From NCBI RefSeq assembly GCF_001612965.1, contig NZ_BDBL01000023.1, positions 87,939-151,938 on the forward strand: a stretch of DNA of 64,000 nt, written 5' to 3'. Positions 51,055-59,395 of the stretch are shown here, one piece after another; position 1 is the stretch's first letter; each line of letters opens with the position of its first letter. The translations under genes and the position numbers were made by a program. The notes beneath the pieces are model-generated. The model made no database searches and had not been told where the DNA came from. It saw only the letters and a list, made by a program, of their open reading frames with translations. Source of the stretch: Nocardia kruczakiae NBRC 101016. GTDB lineage: Bacteria; Actinomycetota; Actinomycetes; Mycobacteriales; Mycobacteriaceae.

Positions 51055-52547
51055 TGCAGCTCCAGCCTTCTCGCCATATCGGACATGAAAACGCCTGTGG
51101 GATCGACACTTCGGCGGACCTTGATCCACTCGTCGATCTTGGGATACATCTTGTGGAAGGTCTCCGCGGTGGTCCGGGAGTCTTTCGCGGTGTAGAGACG
51201 ACCGCCGAATTCCAGTACGCGCCGGTCCAATTCGGTGACCAGTTCGTTGAGGCCGGGGCGCACGGGGAAGTCGACGCAGATGTTCCAGCCCTCCATGGGG
51301 AAGCTCAGCGGCGCCTGGTTGCCCGGGCCGAAGAACTTCAGCACATTGAGCGCCGAGTAATGACCGGAACGCTGGATGTCGACGATGATCTTGGTGAATT
51401 CGTCCAGCGCCTCGGGCGGCAACACGAACTGGTACTGGATGAAACCGGCCGATCCGTAGGCACGATTCCACTCCGAGACCACGTCCAGCATGTGGTAGAA
51501 CTGCGTCAAGTTCATGATCTTGCCGGTGTAGTTACCGCCGAGCGCGTAGTACGCCTCGCCGACCATGCCGAGCGTGAGCTTGTTCGCCGCGAAACTCGGG
51601 AAGATGTTCGGCACCGTCAGCAGATTCGGCGCGTCGAACTTCAGCGGGTTGCCGCGCAGTTTCTTCGGCAGTTCGTCCAGCTTGGCCAGGCGGCCGCGAG
51701 AGACGTTGGCGCGCCCCAGTTTCGGCGGTGCGCTGATCACGTCGAACCAGGTCGAGGAGTACGTGTAGTTCTCCTCGGAGCCGTCCTTGTGTACGGCGAT
51801 GGTCTCGTCCAGCGTGGTGGTCTTGATGCCGTCGGCGATGAAGTAGGCCGTCTCGGTGGGCGTCATCTCGATCGTGGCACGCAGGATGATGCCGGTCAGG
51901 CCGTTGCCGCCGACGGTCGCCCAGAACAGCTTGGCGTTCTTCTTGGGGCCGATGTGCTGAATCTTGCCGTCGGCGGTCAGCAGATCGATCGAACGCACGT
52001 GGTTGCCGAAGCTGCCCGCGCTGTGGTGGTTCTTGCCGTGGATATCGGAGGCGATGGCGCCACCGACGGTCACCTGACGGGTGCCCGGCAGGACCGGAAC
52101 CCACAGGCCGAAGGGGAGCGCGGCCTTCATCAGCTGATCGAGGCTGACGCCGGCATCCACATCGACGAGGTGGCTGTCGCGGTCGATCCGGTGGATGTTG
52201 TTCAGCGCGGACATGTCGATGACGAGCCCGCCACCGTTCTGCGCATGGTCACCGTAGGACCGGCCGAGCCCGCGCGCGATCACACCGCGCCGCAGGTACG
52301 CCGGCTTGGATTCGTTGTCCTCCGCGACCATGGCCACGGCCTTGGCGATCAGTTCCGGATCGCCGGTCGAGAGCACTTCGGAGGTGGAGGGCGCGGTACG
52401 ACCCCAACCGGTCAGTCGACGGGTGCGCGTCGGCAGCGAAAAGCTGTCGGCGGAGCCGTTGCTGCTTGCCTGTGACGCCTCGCCGTCGCCCGCGGAGTTC
52501 GCAGGACCCGCGGCGGTGGAGGTCTGAGCTTTCGTGGACATCGGCAT
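51051..52547 (-). CDS. dprE1: Decaprenylphosphoryl-beta-D-ribose oxidase DprE1
   Basis: A 498-residue FAD enzyme that oxidises C2 of decaprenylphosphoryl-ribose. The FAD-binding PCMH part includes RGLGRSYGDHAQNGGGLVID, LPGTRQVTVGGAIASDIHGK and ATVGGNGLTG; HG in SDIHGKNHH is the conserved site region. Cys424 in GWNICVDFPV corresponds to Cys387 of M. tuberculosis, the residue alkylated by benzothiazinones. The first 35 residues are Ser/Ala-rich and longer than in mycobacteria; a later start is possible. It is first in the arabinan operon, divergent from gtrA across 136 bp. Confidence 0.96.
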   Translation of the reverse strand: MPMSTKAQTSTAAGPANSAGDGEASQASSNGSADSFSLPTRTRRLTGWGRTAPSTSEVLSTGDPELIAKAVAMVAEDNESKPAYLRRGVIARGLGRSYGDHAQNGGGLVIDMSALNNIHRIDRDSHLVDVDAGVSLDQLMKAALPFGLWVPVLPGTRQVTVGGAIASDIHGKNHHSAGSFGNHVRSIDLLTADGKIQHIGPKKNAKLFWATVGGNGLTGIILRATIEMTPTETAYFIADGIKTTTLDETIAVHKDGSEENYTYSSTWFDVISAPPKLGRANVSRGRLAKLDELPKKLRGNPLKFDAPNLLTVPNIFPSFAANKLTLGMVGEAYYALGGNYTGKIMNLTQFYHMLDVVSEWNRAYGSAGFIQYQFVLPPEALDEFTKIIVDIQRSGHYSALNVLKFFGPGNQAPLSFPMEGWNICVDFPVRPGLNELVTELDRRVLEFGGRLYTAKDSRTTAETFHKMYPKIDEWIKVRRSVDPTGVFMSDMARRLELQ

Positions 52548-52683
52548 AGAGGCTACAGGTATGGCCGGGATAGGGGTCGGGTGTCGCGGCTCCGCGGCCC
52601 GCTCGAGGCGGATTTCACAGCGGCGACCGGGGCGGGAGCGTGGTTGCGGCGGCGTATGCGGCGCGACCCGTTAGTCTCGTGCC

Positions 52684-53166
52684 GTGAGTGCGGAACCCCA
52701 TCTCCCTCTTCCGGCCGAGTTACCCCTGGTAGACGAGCCGGGCGGTACGGATGTCGATCTGAAGACGCAGATCGTCCGGTTCGTCCTCACCGGCGGCTTG
52801 TCGGCGGTGGTCGACTTCGGGCTGTACGTGCTGCTCATGGCCCTGTTCGGGATCCCGCGCGATTTCGCCAAGGCCTGCAGTTTCATCGTCGGCACCACCA
52901 CGGCGTATCTGATCAACCGACGCTGGACGTTCAAGGCGCCGCCGAGCCGCAGCCGCTTCGTGGCGGTGGTGATCCTCTATGCGGTGACCTTCGCGGCGCA
53001 GGTGGGGATCAACGCCCTGCTCAACGACACCCTGCCGCCGATGTCGGTGGATATCGCCGGCCATTCGGTGAAGGGCGCGGTGCTCATCGCCTTCGTCATC
53101 GCGCAGGGCGTGGCCACCGTGATCAACTTCGTCGTGCAGCGCGCGGTGATCTTCAAGATCCGCTGA
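52684..53166 (+). CDS. GtrA-like four-span membrane protein
   Basis: A 160-residue protein with four membrane segments typical of GtrA: IVRFVLTGGLSAVVDFGLYV, ACSFIVGTTTAYLINRRWTF with the conserved NRRWTF, FVAVVILYAVTFAAQVGIN, and VIAQGVATVINFVVQRAVIF. GtrA proteins are thought to help move or anchor lipid-linked sugars. It is the counterpart of Rv3789, proposed to assist decaprenylphosphoryl-arabinose handling or anchor AftA. It is divergent from dprE1 rather than co-directional. It starts at GTG 52684. Its 3' end overlaps the convergent PNPOx gene by 14 bp. Confidence 0.9.
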   Translation: MSAEPHLPLPAELPLVDEPGGTDVDLKTQIVRFVLTGGLSAVVDFGLYVLLMALFGIPRDFAKACSFIVGTTTAYLINRRWTFKAPPSRSRFVAVVILYAVTFAAQVGINALLNDTLPPMSVDIAGHSVKGAVLIAFVIAQGVATVINFVVQRAVIFKIR

Positions 53167-53770
53167 GGGCTCGGGCCTGCGCCTTGGCGCCGAAATAGTC
53201 CCCACCCTTGGCCCGCGGACTGTCGGTACCCCATTCCCGCTCCTCACGGGCGGCCGGCACCAGATGCGGGATGTGCTTGCGACAGTGGATATAGGCCTCC
53301 TCGACATCCACGACCACCCACCGCTCGGCGATGCGTCCGCGTTCGGGCGCGGGCAGGCCGGGCACGCGGAGCCGCAATACCTGATCGTCGACGATGTGTG
53401 CCGATCCGTTGATGTGCAGTCCGACCAGGTCGTGCACGAAGTCGATCATCAGGATGCCGACGTGCGGGTTCTCCAGGATGTTGCCGAGCGAGGCCATCAC
53501 CCCGTTGCCCCGGTATTCCGGATAGGCGACCGTACGGTCGTCGATGACGTGCACGAATCCGGGTTTGCCGGCCCGGAAGCTGGTATCGCATTCCCCGTGC
53601 CGGTCAGCGGTGGCGATGAAGGCCATATCCATCCGGCCCACGAAGTCGCGCATGCGGGAGTTGAGTCCGTCGAGCACCTGTTCGTCGTAGAAACGCCCCG
53701 CACGCTCCTCGGTACCGAATCGCTGTTGCAGTTCCCGCTCGCCGTCACTGCCGCCTGTGAAACCGGACAT
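53153..53770 (-). CDS. Pyridoxamine 5'-phosphate oxidase-fold protein
   Basis: A 205-residue split-barrel protein of the PNPOx-like superfamily. Blocks include MAFIATADRHGECDTSFRAG, YPEYRGNGVMASLGNILENP and VGILMIDFVHDLVGLHINGS, the FMN/F420-binding region. Such proteins bind FMN, F420 or haem and reduce small molecules; true vitamin B6 synthesis is unlikely for this subgroup. ATG 53770 has GGAGGGG 6 nt upstream. Its tail overlaps gtrA tail to tail. An inverted repeat lies 64 bp before its start. Confidence 0.87.
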   Translation of the reverse strand: MSGFTGGSDGERELQQRFGTEERAGRFYDEQVLDGLNSRMRDFVGRMDMAFIATADRHGECDTSFRAGKPGFVHVIDDRTVAYPEYRGNGVMASLGNILENPHVGILMIDFVHDLVGLHINGSAHIVDDQVLRLRVPGLPAPERGRIAERWVVVDVEEAYIHCRKHIPHLVPAAREEREWGTDSPRAKGGDYFGAKAQARALSGS

Positions 53771-53833
53771 GCCACACCCCTCCGGGTAGCTGAGATCCGC
53801 ACGTGAATGGTTCGGCGCTGAACCTGGAATATG

Positions 53834-53864
53834 CCGAAATACTATAGGAACGAACGTATTTCGG
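53834..53864. promoter_or_regulatory. Inverted repeat upstream of the PNPOx-fold gene
   Basis: Perfect 9-bp arms CCGAAATAC (53834-53842) and GTATTTCGG (53856-53864) with a 13-nt spacer, in a locally A+T-rich stretch. It may be an operator for the PNPOx gene or the terminator of the molybdopterin oxidoreductase gene; low GC of the arms favours an operator. Confidence 0.5.
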
Positions 53865-53934
53865 ATGGCGAATCCGGCAATGCCGAAAGGTCGTTTGCCC
53901 CGGGGATGCCGACAGATTCGGACGTATCGGAGAA

Positions 53935-56148
53935 TCAGACCGGCGTGATGGTCACCGGAACTCCGTTGAACACCGCATTTCCGGATACGGCGTCGATCCG
54001 CGAATCATCGGTCAGGGCATTGGCATTCACCCCGGCGTGCTCGCGCGCGACCGTCTGGGTGCTGCCCGAATGTCCCCACCCGTGCGGCAGGCTCACCACA
54101 CCGGGCATGATCCGGTCGTTCGGTTCCACCGGCACGGTCAGCTTTCCGGCCGCCGACTCGATCGCGGCCAGCTCGCCGAGTCCGAGGCGCGCCACGTCGT
54201 CGGGATGAATATGCAGCGTGCACGTATTGGAGCCACCGACCAGGGCCGCCACATTGTGCATCCAGCTGTTGTTCGACCGCAGTTGCCGCCGGCCGATCAA
54301 GACCACATCCGGTCGGGCAGCAGACATTTCGGCCAGCAGCCGGGTCGTGTCGTCGAGCAACTGCTGCGGTGCCAGCTCCACCTTCCGGGAGGCGGTGCGC
54401 AGCACGCCGGGCAGCCGCGGCTGCAGCGCACCCAGGTCGACGCCGTGCGGATTGTCCAGCAGGACCTGCAGGTTCAGCCCCTCGGGCGCGATGTCGACGG
54501 ACCGGCGTTCGGGATTCCATTCGCCGTACGAACCCAGGCGCAGCATCATGTCGATGCGCTGTTCGGTGGTGTTCGCGCCGATCAGCTCGCCGCGCCGCGC
54601 GCCGAGTCCGGCCTTGTGCAGGGTGCCGGCGATGATCAACTCGTCCACCGCCGCGACGGGATCGGTTCCCGGCTCCGGCTGCTGCCCCGCCAGGGAAAGT
54701 GCCAGGCGGGCAAGTATTTCCGGTTCCGAGGGCCGGTCGCCGGGCAGGGCGACCACCGGCGGGGAATAGCGGGCGTAGTTGTGCACCGCGAATTGCAGCA
54801 GCGCGAAATCGTAGTGCGGTGCCTGCAGTGTGCGCGGCGGCGGCAGGATCACATCGGCATGGCGGGTGGTCTCGTTGAGGTAGCGATCCACACTGACCAT
54901 GAAGTCCAGCCCGGCCAGCGCTTCGCCGAGCCGTGCGCCCGCGGGAGCCGAGAGCACCGGATTGCCGGCCACCGTCACCAGCATCCGGACCTGCCCCTCG
55001 CCGGGGGTGAGAATTTCGTCGGCCAGCGTCGCGACGGGGAATTCGCCCATGGCTTCGGGCAATTCGCGCACCCGGCTGGCCCAGCGCCCGAGCCGGAACG
55101 GCCGCGTCCGCACGATGCCCAGGGCCGCGGCGGTGGCGAACATCGCGCCGCCGGGCCGGTCCAGATTGCCGGTGAGCACGTTGATCACGTCCACCAGCCA
55201 CTGCGTGAGGGTGCCGAATTCGGCGGTGCAGGTGCCGATGCGCGCATAGACCGCGGCCGTCGGCGCCGCCGCCAGTTCCCGCGCCAGCCGCCCGACGGTC
55301 TCGGCCGGGATGCCGGTGCGTGCCTGCACCGCCTCGGGAGTGAACGGAAGTGCGGCAGAACGGATCTGCTCGAGGCCCGCCACCTCGACGCGGATATCGG
55401 TCAGATCCTCGGCGAAGAGTGTGTGCACGATGCCGAACAGCAGATACGCGTCGCTGCCGGGCCGGATGAACAGATGTTCGTCGGCGAGGTCCGCGGTGCG
55501 GGTGCGCCGCGGATCGACCACGACCAACCGCCCGCCGCGCTTGCGCAGCGCCTTCAACCGGCCCGGATAGTCCGGGGCGGTGCACAGCGAACCGTTGGAT
55601 TCCAGCGGGTTGGCGCCGAGCATCAGCAGATAGTCGGTGCGGTCCAGATCGGGCACGGCGACCGTCAGCGGATCGCCGAACATGAGCCCGCTCGACACTT
55701 GCTTCGGCATCTGATCGGCGGTGCTGGCCGAGTACAGGTTGCGCGTGCTCAACGCCCGGATCAGCGCCGGCACGTACAGCGCGCCGGCGATCGTGTGGGC
55801 ATTCGGGTTGCCCAGATACAGCGCGGCGGCCTGGCGGCCGTATTCGTCGAGGACGGCCGGCGCTCGTTCGGCGATGAGGTCGAACGCCTCGGCCCAGGTG
55901 GCCTGCCGCCAGGTGTCGGTGGCGCGATCACGGATGATCGGCTCGGCCAGCCGATCGGGGTCGGCGTCCAGCGCCCCGAGACTCGCGCCCTTCGGGCAGA
56001 TGAAGCCCCGACTGAACGGGTCCTCGCGGTCGCCGCGCACGCGCGTCACCCGGTCCTGAGCGTCCAGGGTGATCTCGAGTCCGCAGACGGCCTCGCACAG
56101 CGGGCAGGTGCGGTAGGTGGTCCGGGCTTCTGCGGTGACGCGCGTCAT
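53935..56148 (-). CDS. Molybdopterin-dependent oxidoreductase
   Basis: A 737-residue protein of the DMSO reductase/formate dehydrogenase superfamily. The N-terminus carries a 4Fe-4S site, CPLCEAVC then GFICPKG (Cys15, 18, 22, 51). Pterin-binding blocks follow: LGANPLESNGSL, VVVDPRRTRTADLAD, and the C-terminal molybdopterin-binding domain with RSNNSWMHNVAAL, LHIHPDDVARLGL and MPGVVSLPHGWGHSGS. No Tat signal is visible, so it should be cytoplasmic. The substrate is unknown. It stands alone, with terminator-like hairpins on either side. Confidence 0.9.
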   Translation of the reverse strand: MTRVTAEARTTYRTCPLCEAVCGLEITLDAQDRVTRVRGDREDPFSRGFICPKGASLGALDADPDRLAEPIIRDRATDTWRQATWAEAFDLIAERAPAVLDEYGRQAAALYLGNPNAHTIAGALYVPALIRALSTRNLYSASTADQMPKQVSSGLMFGDPLTVAVPDLDRTDYLLMLGANPLESNGSLCTAPDYPGRLKALRKRGGRLVVVDPRRTRTADLADEHLFIRPGSDAYLLFGIVHTLFAEDLTDIRVEVAGLEQIRSAALPFTPEAVQARTGIPAETVGRLARELAAAPTAAVYARIGTCTAEFGTLTQWLVDVINVLTGNLDRPGGAMFATAAALGIVRTRPFRLGRWASRVRELPEAMGEFPVATLADEILTPGEGQVRMLVTVAGNPVLSAPAGARLGEALAGLDFMVSVDRYLNETTRHADVILPPPRTLQAPHYDFALLQFAVHNYARYSPPVVALPGDRPSEPEILARLALSLAGQQPEPGTDPVAAVDELIIAGTLHKAGLGARRGELIGANTTEQRIDMMLRLGSYGEWNPERRSVDIAPEGLNLQVLLDNPHGVDLGALQPRLPGVLRTASRKVELAPQQLLDDTTRLLAEMSAARPDVVLIGRRQLRSNNSWMHNVAALVGGSNTCTLHIHPDDVARLGLGELAAIESAAGKLTVPVEPNDRIMPGVVSLPHGWGHSGSTQTVAREHAGVNANALTDDSRIDAVSGNAVFNGVPVTITPV

Positions 56149-56207
56149 GGATCCATCATGGTCGGCGGTCGGTCGTCGCGCCGCGATTCATCCGAAATGC
56201 ACGAAAA

Positions 56208-56249
56208 CCGCGAAACCGCGAGAACACTGTCGTTCTCGCGGTTTCGCGG
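56208..56249 (-). terminator. Terminator after the unknown gene at 56259
   Basis: Perfect 18-bp arms (56208-56225 and 56232-56249) with an ACTGTC loop. Read on the minus strand the stem is followed by TTTTCG. It isolates the molybdopterin oxidoreductase gene from its upstream neighbour. Confidence 0.88.
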
Positions 56250-56258
56250 ATGGTCGAT

Positions 56259-56741
56259 TCAGCTGGCGATGCGAGCGACCTGCGGCTTGCGGCCGGAGTT
56301 CGCCGAACGCACGGCCGCGGCGATCGCGACGACCGGCGGCAGCCAGCGGGCCTCGGTCGGCGCTACACCCCAGCAGGCCTCCCCGGCCGAGAGCTGGGTG
56401 GGCGGCAGCGGGATGCCCGCACCGTCGGTGTAGACGATCGCGCCGGCCGCGCGCAGCGCCTCGAGCGCCATCGCGGCCTTGGCGAGTCCGGTCACCAGGT
56501 GGATCTCGCGGCGCTCGGCGCCCGGGATCTCGATCACCGGTCCGGACAGGTTGTTGGCCCGCAGGAATCGGCGCACGTTCGCGGCCAGTTCGCCGGCGAC
56601 CTCGATACCCGAAACATTCGTGTCGGTGATCAAGCAGATGCCGTTGGCCGTTTCAGCGACCGTCCACCCGCGCTGGATGTAGTCCTGCGCGGTAGCGGCC
56701 AACGTCGCCGCGTGGACGGAAGTCGGAAACGCTGTACGCAC
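56259..56741 (-). CDS. Unknown soluble protein
   Basis: About 160 residues starting at GTG 56741, chosen because GGAG lies 6 nt upstream; ATG 56753 and ATG 56789 are in-frame alternatives with poor sites. No signal peptide or membrane span. Alternating helices and strands are suggested by HAATLAATAQDYIQRGWTVA, VSGIEVAGELAANVRRFLR and PVIEIPGAERREIHLVTG, with a tail AIAAAVRSANSGRKPQVARI. A faint similarity to primase-polymerase-like N-domains of actinobacteria is possible but I cannot support it. It is monocistronic with a strong terminator. Confidence 0.75.
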   Translation of the reverse strand: MRTAFPTSVHAATLAATAQDYIQRGWTVAETANGICLITDTNVSGIEVAGELAANVRRFLRANNLSGPVIEIPGAERREIHLVTGLAKAAMALEALRAAGAIVYTDGAGIPLPPTQLSAGEACWGVAPTEARWLPPVVAIAAAVRSANSGRKPQVARIAS

Positions 56742-56753
56742 TGTGTTCTCCAT

Positions 56754-57108
56754 TCCCCGGGTAGATCTGGGTCCTGCGTCGGTGTTCATGGGACGTATCG
56801 GGCCGCGCTACCGGCGGTGTTACAACTTGGTGGAAATTTCTTCGTGATGGTCGGATACGTCACACGGGCGGGCGGTGATCGCCGGTGGCTATGAACCTTT
56901 CGGAGTGCCGCTCCCCGCCGTTGTGAACTGCTACGACTACCACCTTTGTGCGCGTCGCTGTGAATCGAATGCGTTGCCGCTGTTGATTCCCTGGCAGCTC
57001 GCTGGGAAGAAATGGGGTGAAAGTGTGACGTGAGTCGCATGTGACCGATGGGATTCGAGCCCGCCCGGAGATTGCTCGCTTCGGCTGTGCCGGGAGAGGA
57101 TTCGAATC
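56754..57108. promoter_or_regulatory. Divergent intergenic region
   Basis: About 355 bp between the unknown minus-strand gene and the DUF4282 gene. It must hold promoters in both directions. I found no convincing coding frame, operator or structured RNA in it. The only clear element is a GAGAGGA ribosome site before ATG 57109. Confidence 0.4.
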
Positions 57109-57780
57109 ATGAGCGACGACCCGCAGCGGCCCAGAAACCGGGATTCCGAGACCGGGGCCGCGCGCGATTCCGCTGGGGGCCCACGGGATAGGGACGAGAC
57201 ACCCGAATCGACCGGACGCGACGAAGCCGACGACCGCTCCGGCGAAGACGGCGACGCCGACTATGCCGTGGAGTCCCGCTGGCTCGCGTGGAAGGACTCC
57301 GCCCGGCGCCGCTGGTCACCGGACGAGTCCGCGGAGGACGAGCGGCCCGAGCCGTTCCGGAGTCCCGGCGCCTTCCGCGCCTGGTGCGGTGCGGCCGCCC
57401 GCGCGCTGCTGGATGTGCAGTTCCGCACATCGGCCACGCGCACACTGCTGCCGCTGGCCTATCTCCTGGGACTGGCCTTCGCGATCGGCATCCCGCTGGT
57501 CCTGGTCGTCGTGCTCTGGCAGGTGTCCGCACTGCTGGGGGTGATCTTCGCGGTCGTGGTGGCGATCCCCCTCGGCCTGACCATCGCGGCATCGGTGCGA
57601 TTGGTGCTGGAATTCCTGGTCAACGCCTCGCGGCTGGCGACCCGGGTGGAGCACATCAACACCCTCGCCGACGATCTCTTCCGCGCGCTCTCCGATGTCG
57701 CCGAGCCGGTGAACCAGCTCTCGGAAGATGTTCGCGCCGTGCAATTCTGGCGCTTCCGCAAACGTCCGCCGCGCAGGTAG
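57109..57780 (+). CDS. DUF4282-domain membrane protein
   Basis: A 223-residue protein. The first 80 residues are very hydrophilic and charged (rich in Asp, Glu, Arg, Pro) and probably disordered in the cytoplasm. The DUF4282 domain follows (about 95-185), with ALLDVQFRTSATRTLLPLAY, two membrane spans (LLGLAFAIGIPLVLVVVLW and VIFAVVVAIPLGLTIAASV) and VRLVLEFLVN. The C-terminus VEHINTLADDLFRALSDVAE could form a coiled coil. Function unknown. Confidence 0.85.
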   Translation: MSDDPQRPRNRDSETGAARDSAGGPRDRDETPESTGRDEADDRSGEDGDADYAVESRWLAWKDSARRRWSPDESAEDERPEPFRSPGAFRAWCGAAARALLDVQFRTSATRTLLPLAYLLGLAFAIGIPLVLVVVLWQVSALLGVIFAVVVAIPLGLTIAASVRLVLEFLVNASRLATRVEHINTLADDLFRALSDVAEPVNQLSEDVRAVQFWRFRKRPPRR

Positions 57781-57904
57781 CAGCGCATGCGTGGCTCCGG
57801 TCGATCGGCGCGGCTGTCGGGGGCTGTTCTGTTGTGCGACAATCCGTTCGGGGGTGTCCGGAGCGAGTTCCGATGCCCGCGAAGGTTTCTGTCGAGGGGG
57901 GAAA

Positions 57905-58777
57905 ATGGCTTCACCGCAGGGGATCACCGGTTCGACCATGCCGCGGCGGCAGTTGGGCCGCCGGCTGCGTGACCTGCGTAATCGCGCGCGGATGACGACG
58001 CGGGTGGCGGCCCGCCGGCTGGAATGGTCGGAGGCCAAGATCTGGCGGATCGAGACCGGTCAGACCTCCCTGCGCAGCCTCGACGTGGAAGCCATGTGCA
58101 AGATCTACGGCGCGCCCGAGGCCGAGCTGGAACCTCTCACCGCGCTCGCCCGCGAAACCAAGGCCCGGGGATGGTGGGCTCCCTACGGTGATGTGATCGC
58201 CGAGGGTTTCGACGTGTACATCGGCCTGGAAGAGGCCGCGACCCACATCTCCACCTTCGAGAACGAATTCGTGCCGGGCCTGCTGCAGACCGAGGACTAC
58301 ACCCGCGCACTGCTGACCGCGGCCCGGCCGAATCTGAGCCCGGCCGAGGTCGAGCGCCGGATCGAGGTGCGCAGGCAGCGGCAGCGTCTGCTCACCCGCA
58401 CCCCGGATCCGGTGCGGCTGGTGGCGATCATCGCCGAATCGCTGCTGTGGCGGCGGATCGGTGATCCGGCCGTGATCGCGGGCCAACTCGATCATCTGCG
58501 CCGGATGTGCGAGTGCCCGAATATCGATATTCGCCTGGTGCCCAACGATTCCGGCTACCACGAGGGTCTCGATTCCGGGCGATTCGTCCTGCTGGAATTC
58601 GGCGAAGCCGGTGCGGAAACCACCGAGCCGCCGGTGGTGTATGTCGAAACTTTCGCCGGTTCCACCTATTTCGACAAAAATTCCGATATCGACCGTTATC
58701 GGGGCGCGTTCGCGAATATTCGTGCCGCCTCGACGGACGGGCGAGCGGCCCTGGACGAGGCCATCGCCGCTGCGTGA
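57905..58777 (+). CDS. XRE-family regulator with DUF5753 (Scr1-like)
   Basis: A 290-residue protein. An N-terminal helix-turn-helix (LGRRLRDLRNRARMTTRVAA, then SEAKIWRIETGQTSLRSLDV) is followed by a DUF5753 domain from about 100, with the signature ENEFVPGLLQTEDYTRALL and the later RLVPNDSGYHEGLDSGRFVL. This two-domain design is widespread in Streptomyces and Nocardia, and usually a small DUF397 gene lies next to it. None is found here; the next gene is a convergent MarR. ATG 57905 is preceded by GAGGGGGGAAA. The regulatory target is unknown. Confidence 0.92.
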   Translation: MASPQGITGSTMPRRQLGRRLRDLRNRARMTTRVAARRLEWSEAKIWRIETGQTSLRSLDVEAMCKIYGAPEAELEPLTALARETKARGWWAPYGDVIAEGFDVYIGLEEAATHISTFENEFVPGLLQTEDYTRALLTAARPNLSPAEVERRIEVRRQRQRLLTRTPDPVRLVAIIAESLLWRRIGDPAVIAGQLDHLRRMCECPNIDIRLVPNDSGYHEGLDSGRFVLLEFGEAGAETTEPPVVYVETFAGSTYFDKNSDIDRYRGAFANIRAASTDGRAALDEAIAAA

Positions 58778-58805
58778 CGCTCGGCCTGATTCGGCGCGGC
58801 CGGAT

Positions 58806-59309
58806 TCAGTGCAGAGTGCGTTCCAGGACGTCGCGGTGCGTCGGAACGGCGGCGGTGTGGACCGCGCGGCCCTTGTCGGTGAGGCAGACGTAGATGGCGC
58901 GGCGGTCCTCGGTGCACAGGGTGCGATCGACCAGTCCGTCGCGTTCCAGTCGTGCCACTGTGCGGGACAGTGCGCTCTGGCTCAGGTGGATGTCGTGCGC
59001 CAGATCGCTCATCCGGTAGCTGTCGCACGAGGCGTCGACCAGGCGGTCCAGCGTCTCGAACTCGCTGAGGCCGATGTGGTGTTCGCGCTGCAGATCCTTT
59101 TCCAGCGCACAGGACACCGCGGCATGGCGAGCGAGTAGATCGCGCCACTCGCCGACCAGGCCGCCCGGCCCGTCGTTCCGGACGGTCGGCGCGGGGCAGC
59201 CGGTGTCGGTATCACTCGGCGCTACGGACGGCAGACCTGCGGATGACGCCGTCTCCGGTGCTACCGCGTCCGTCGAATGCGCCGGAAACGCTGTCGACGC
59301 CTTTGTCAT
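58806..59309 (-). CDS. MarR-family regulator of the adjacent drug exporter
   Basis: A 167-residue protein. About 45 Ser/Ala/Thr-rich residues precede the MarR fold; the true start may be later. The winged helix shows YRMSDLAHDIHLSQSALSRT, VARLERDGLVDRT and the wing EDRRAIYVCLTDKG. It is divergent from a DHA2-family exporter with a near-perfect palindrome in between, so it very likely represses the exporter until a drug-like ligand binds. Confidence 0.92.
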   Translation of the reverse strand: MTKASTAFPAHSTDAVAPETASSAGLPSVAPSDTDTGCPAPTVRNDGPGGLVGEWRDLLARHAAVSCALEKDLQREHHIGLSEFETLDRLVDASCDSYRMSDLAHDIHLSQSALSRTVARLERDGLVDRTLCTEDRRAIYVCLTDKGRAVHTAAVPTHRDVLERTLH

Positions 59310-59362
59310 GTCGCCATCCTAGTGTCTGCGGCCGTTTCATGCAACCACATTAAATGCTTGTG

Positions 59363-59386
59363 CATTAGATGCGCACGCATGTAATG
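59363..59386. promoter_or_regulatory. MarR operator overlapping the exporter promoter
   Basis: CATTAGATGCG-CA-CGCATGTAATG: 11-bp arms with one mismatch. A second, smaller repeat AATGC-TTGT-GCATT lies just upstream and overlaps it. A -35-like TTGTGC (59358-59363) and a -10 TAATGT (59382-59387) are 18 bp apart, so the operator covers the spacer and the -10 box. Confidence 0.8.
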
Positions 59387-59395
59387 TTCCGCGAC

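Noticed and set aside
50293..51471. Extended dprE2 frame starting at 51471
   Set aside because: The first 139 residues are an out-of-frame reading of dprE1; GTG 51054 overlapping the dprE1 stop gives the normal DprE2 length.
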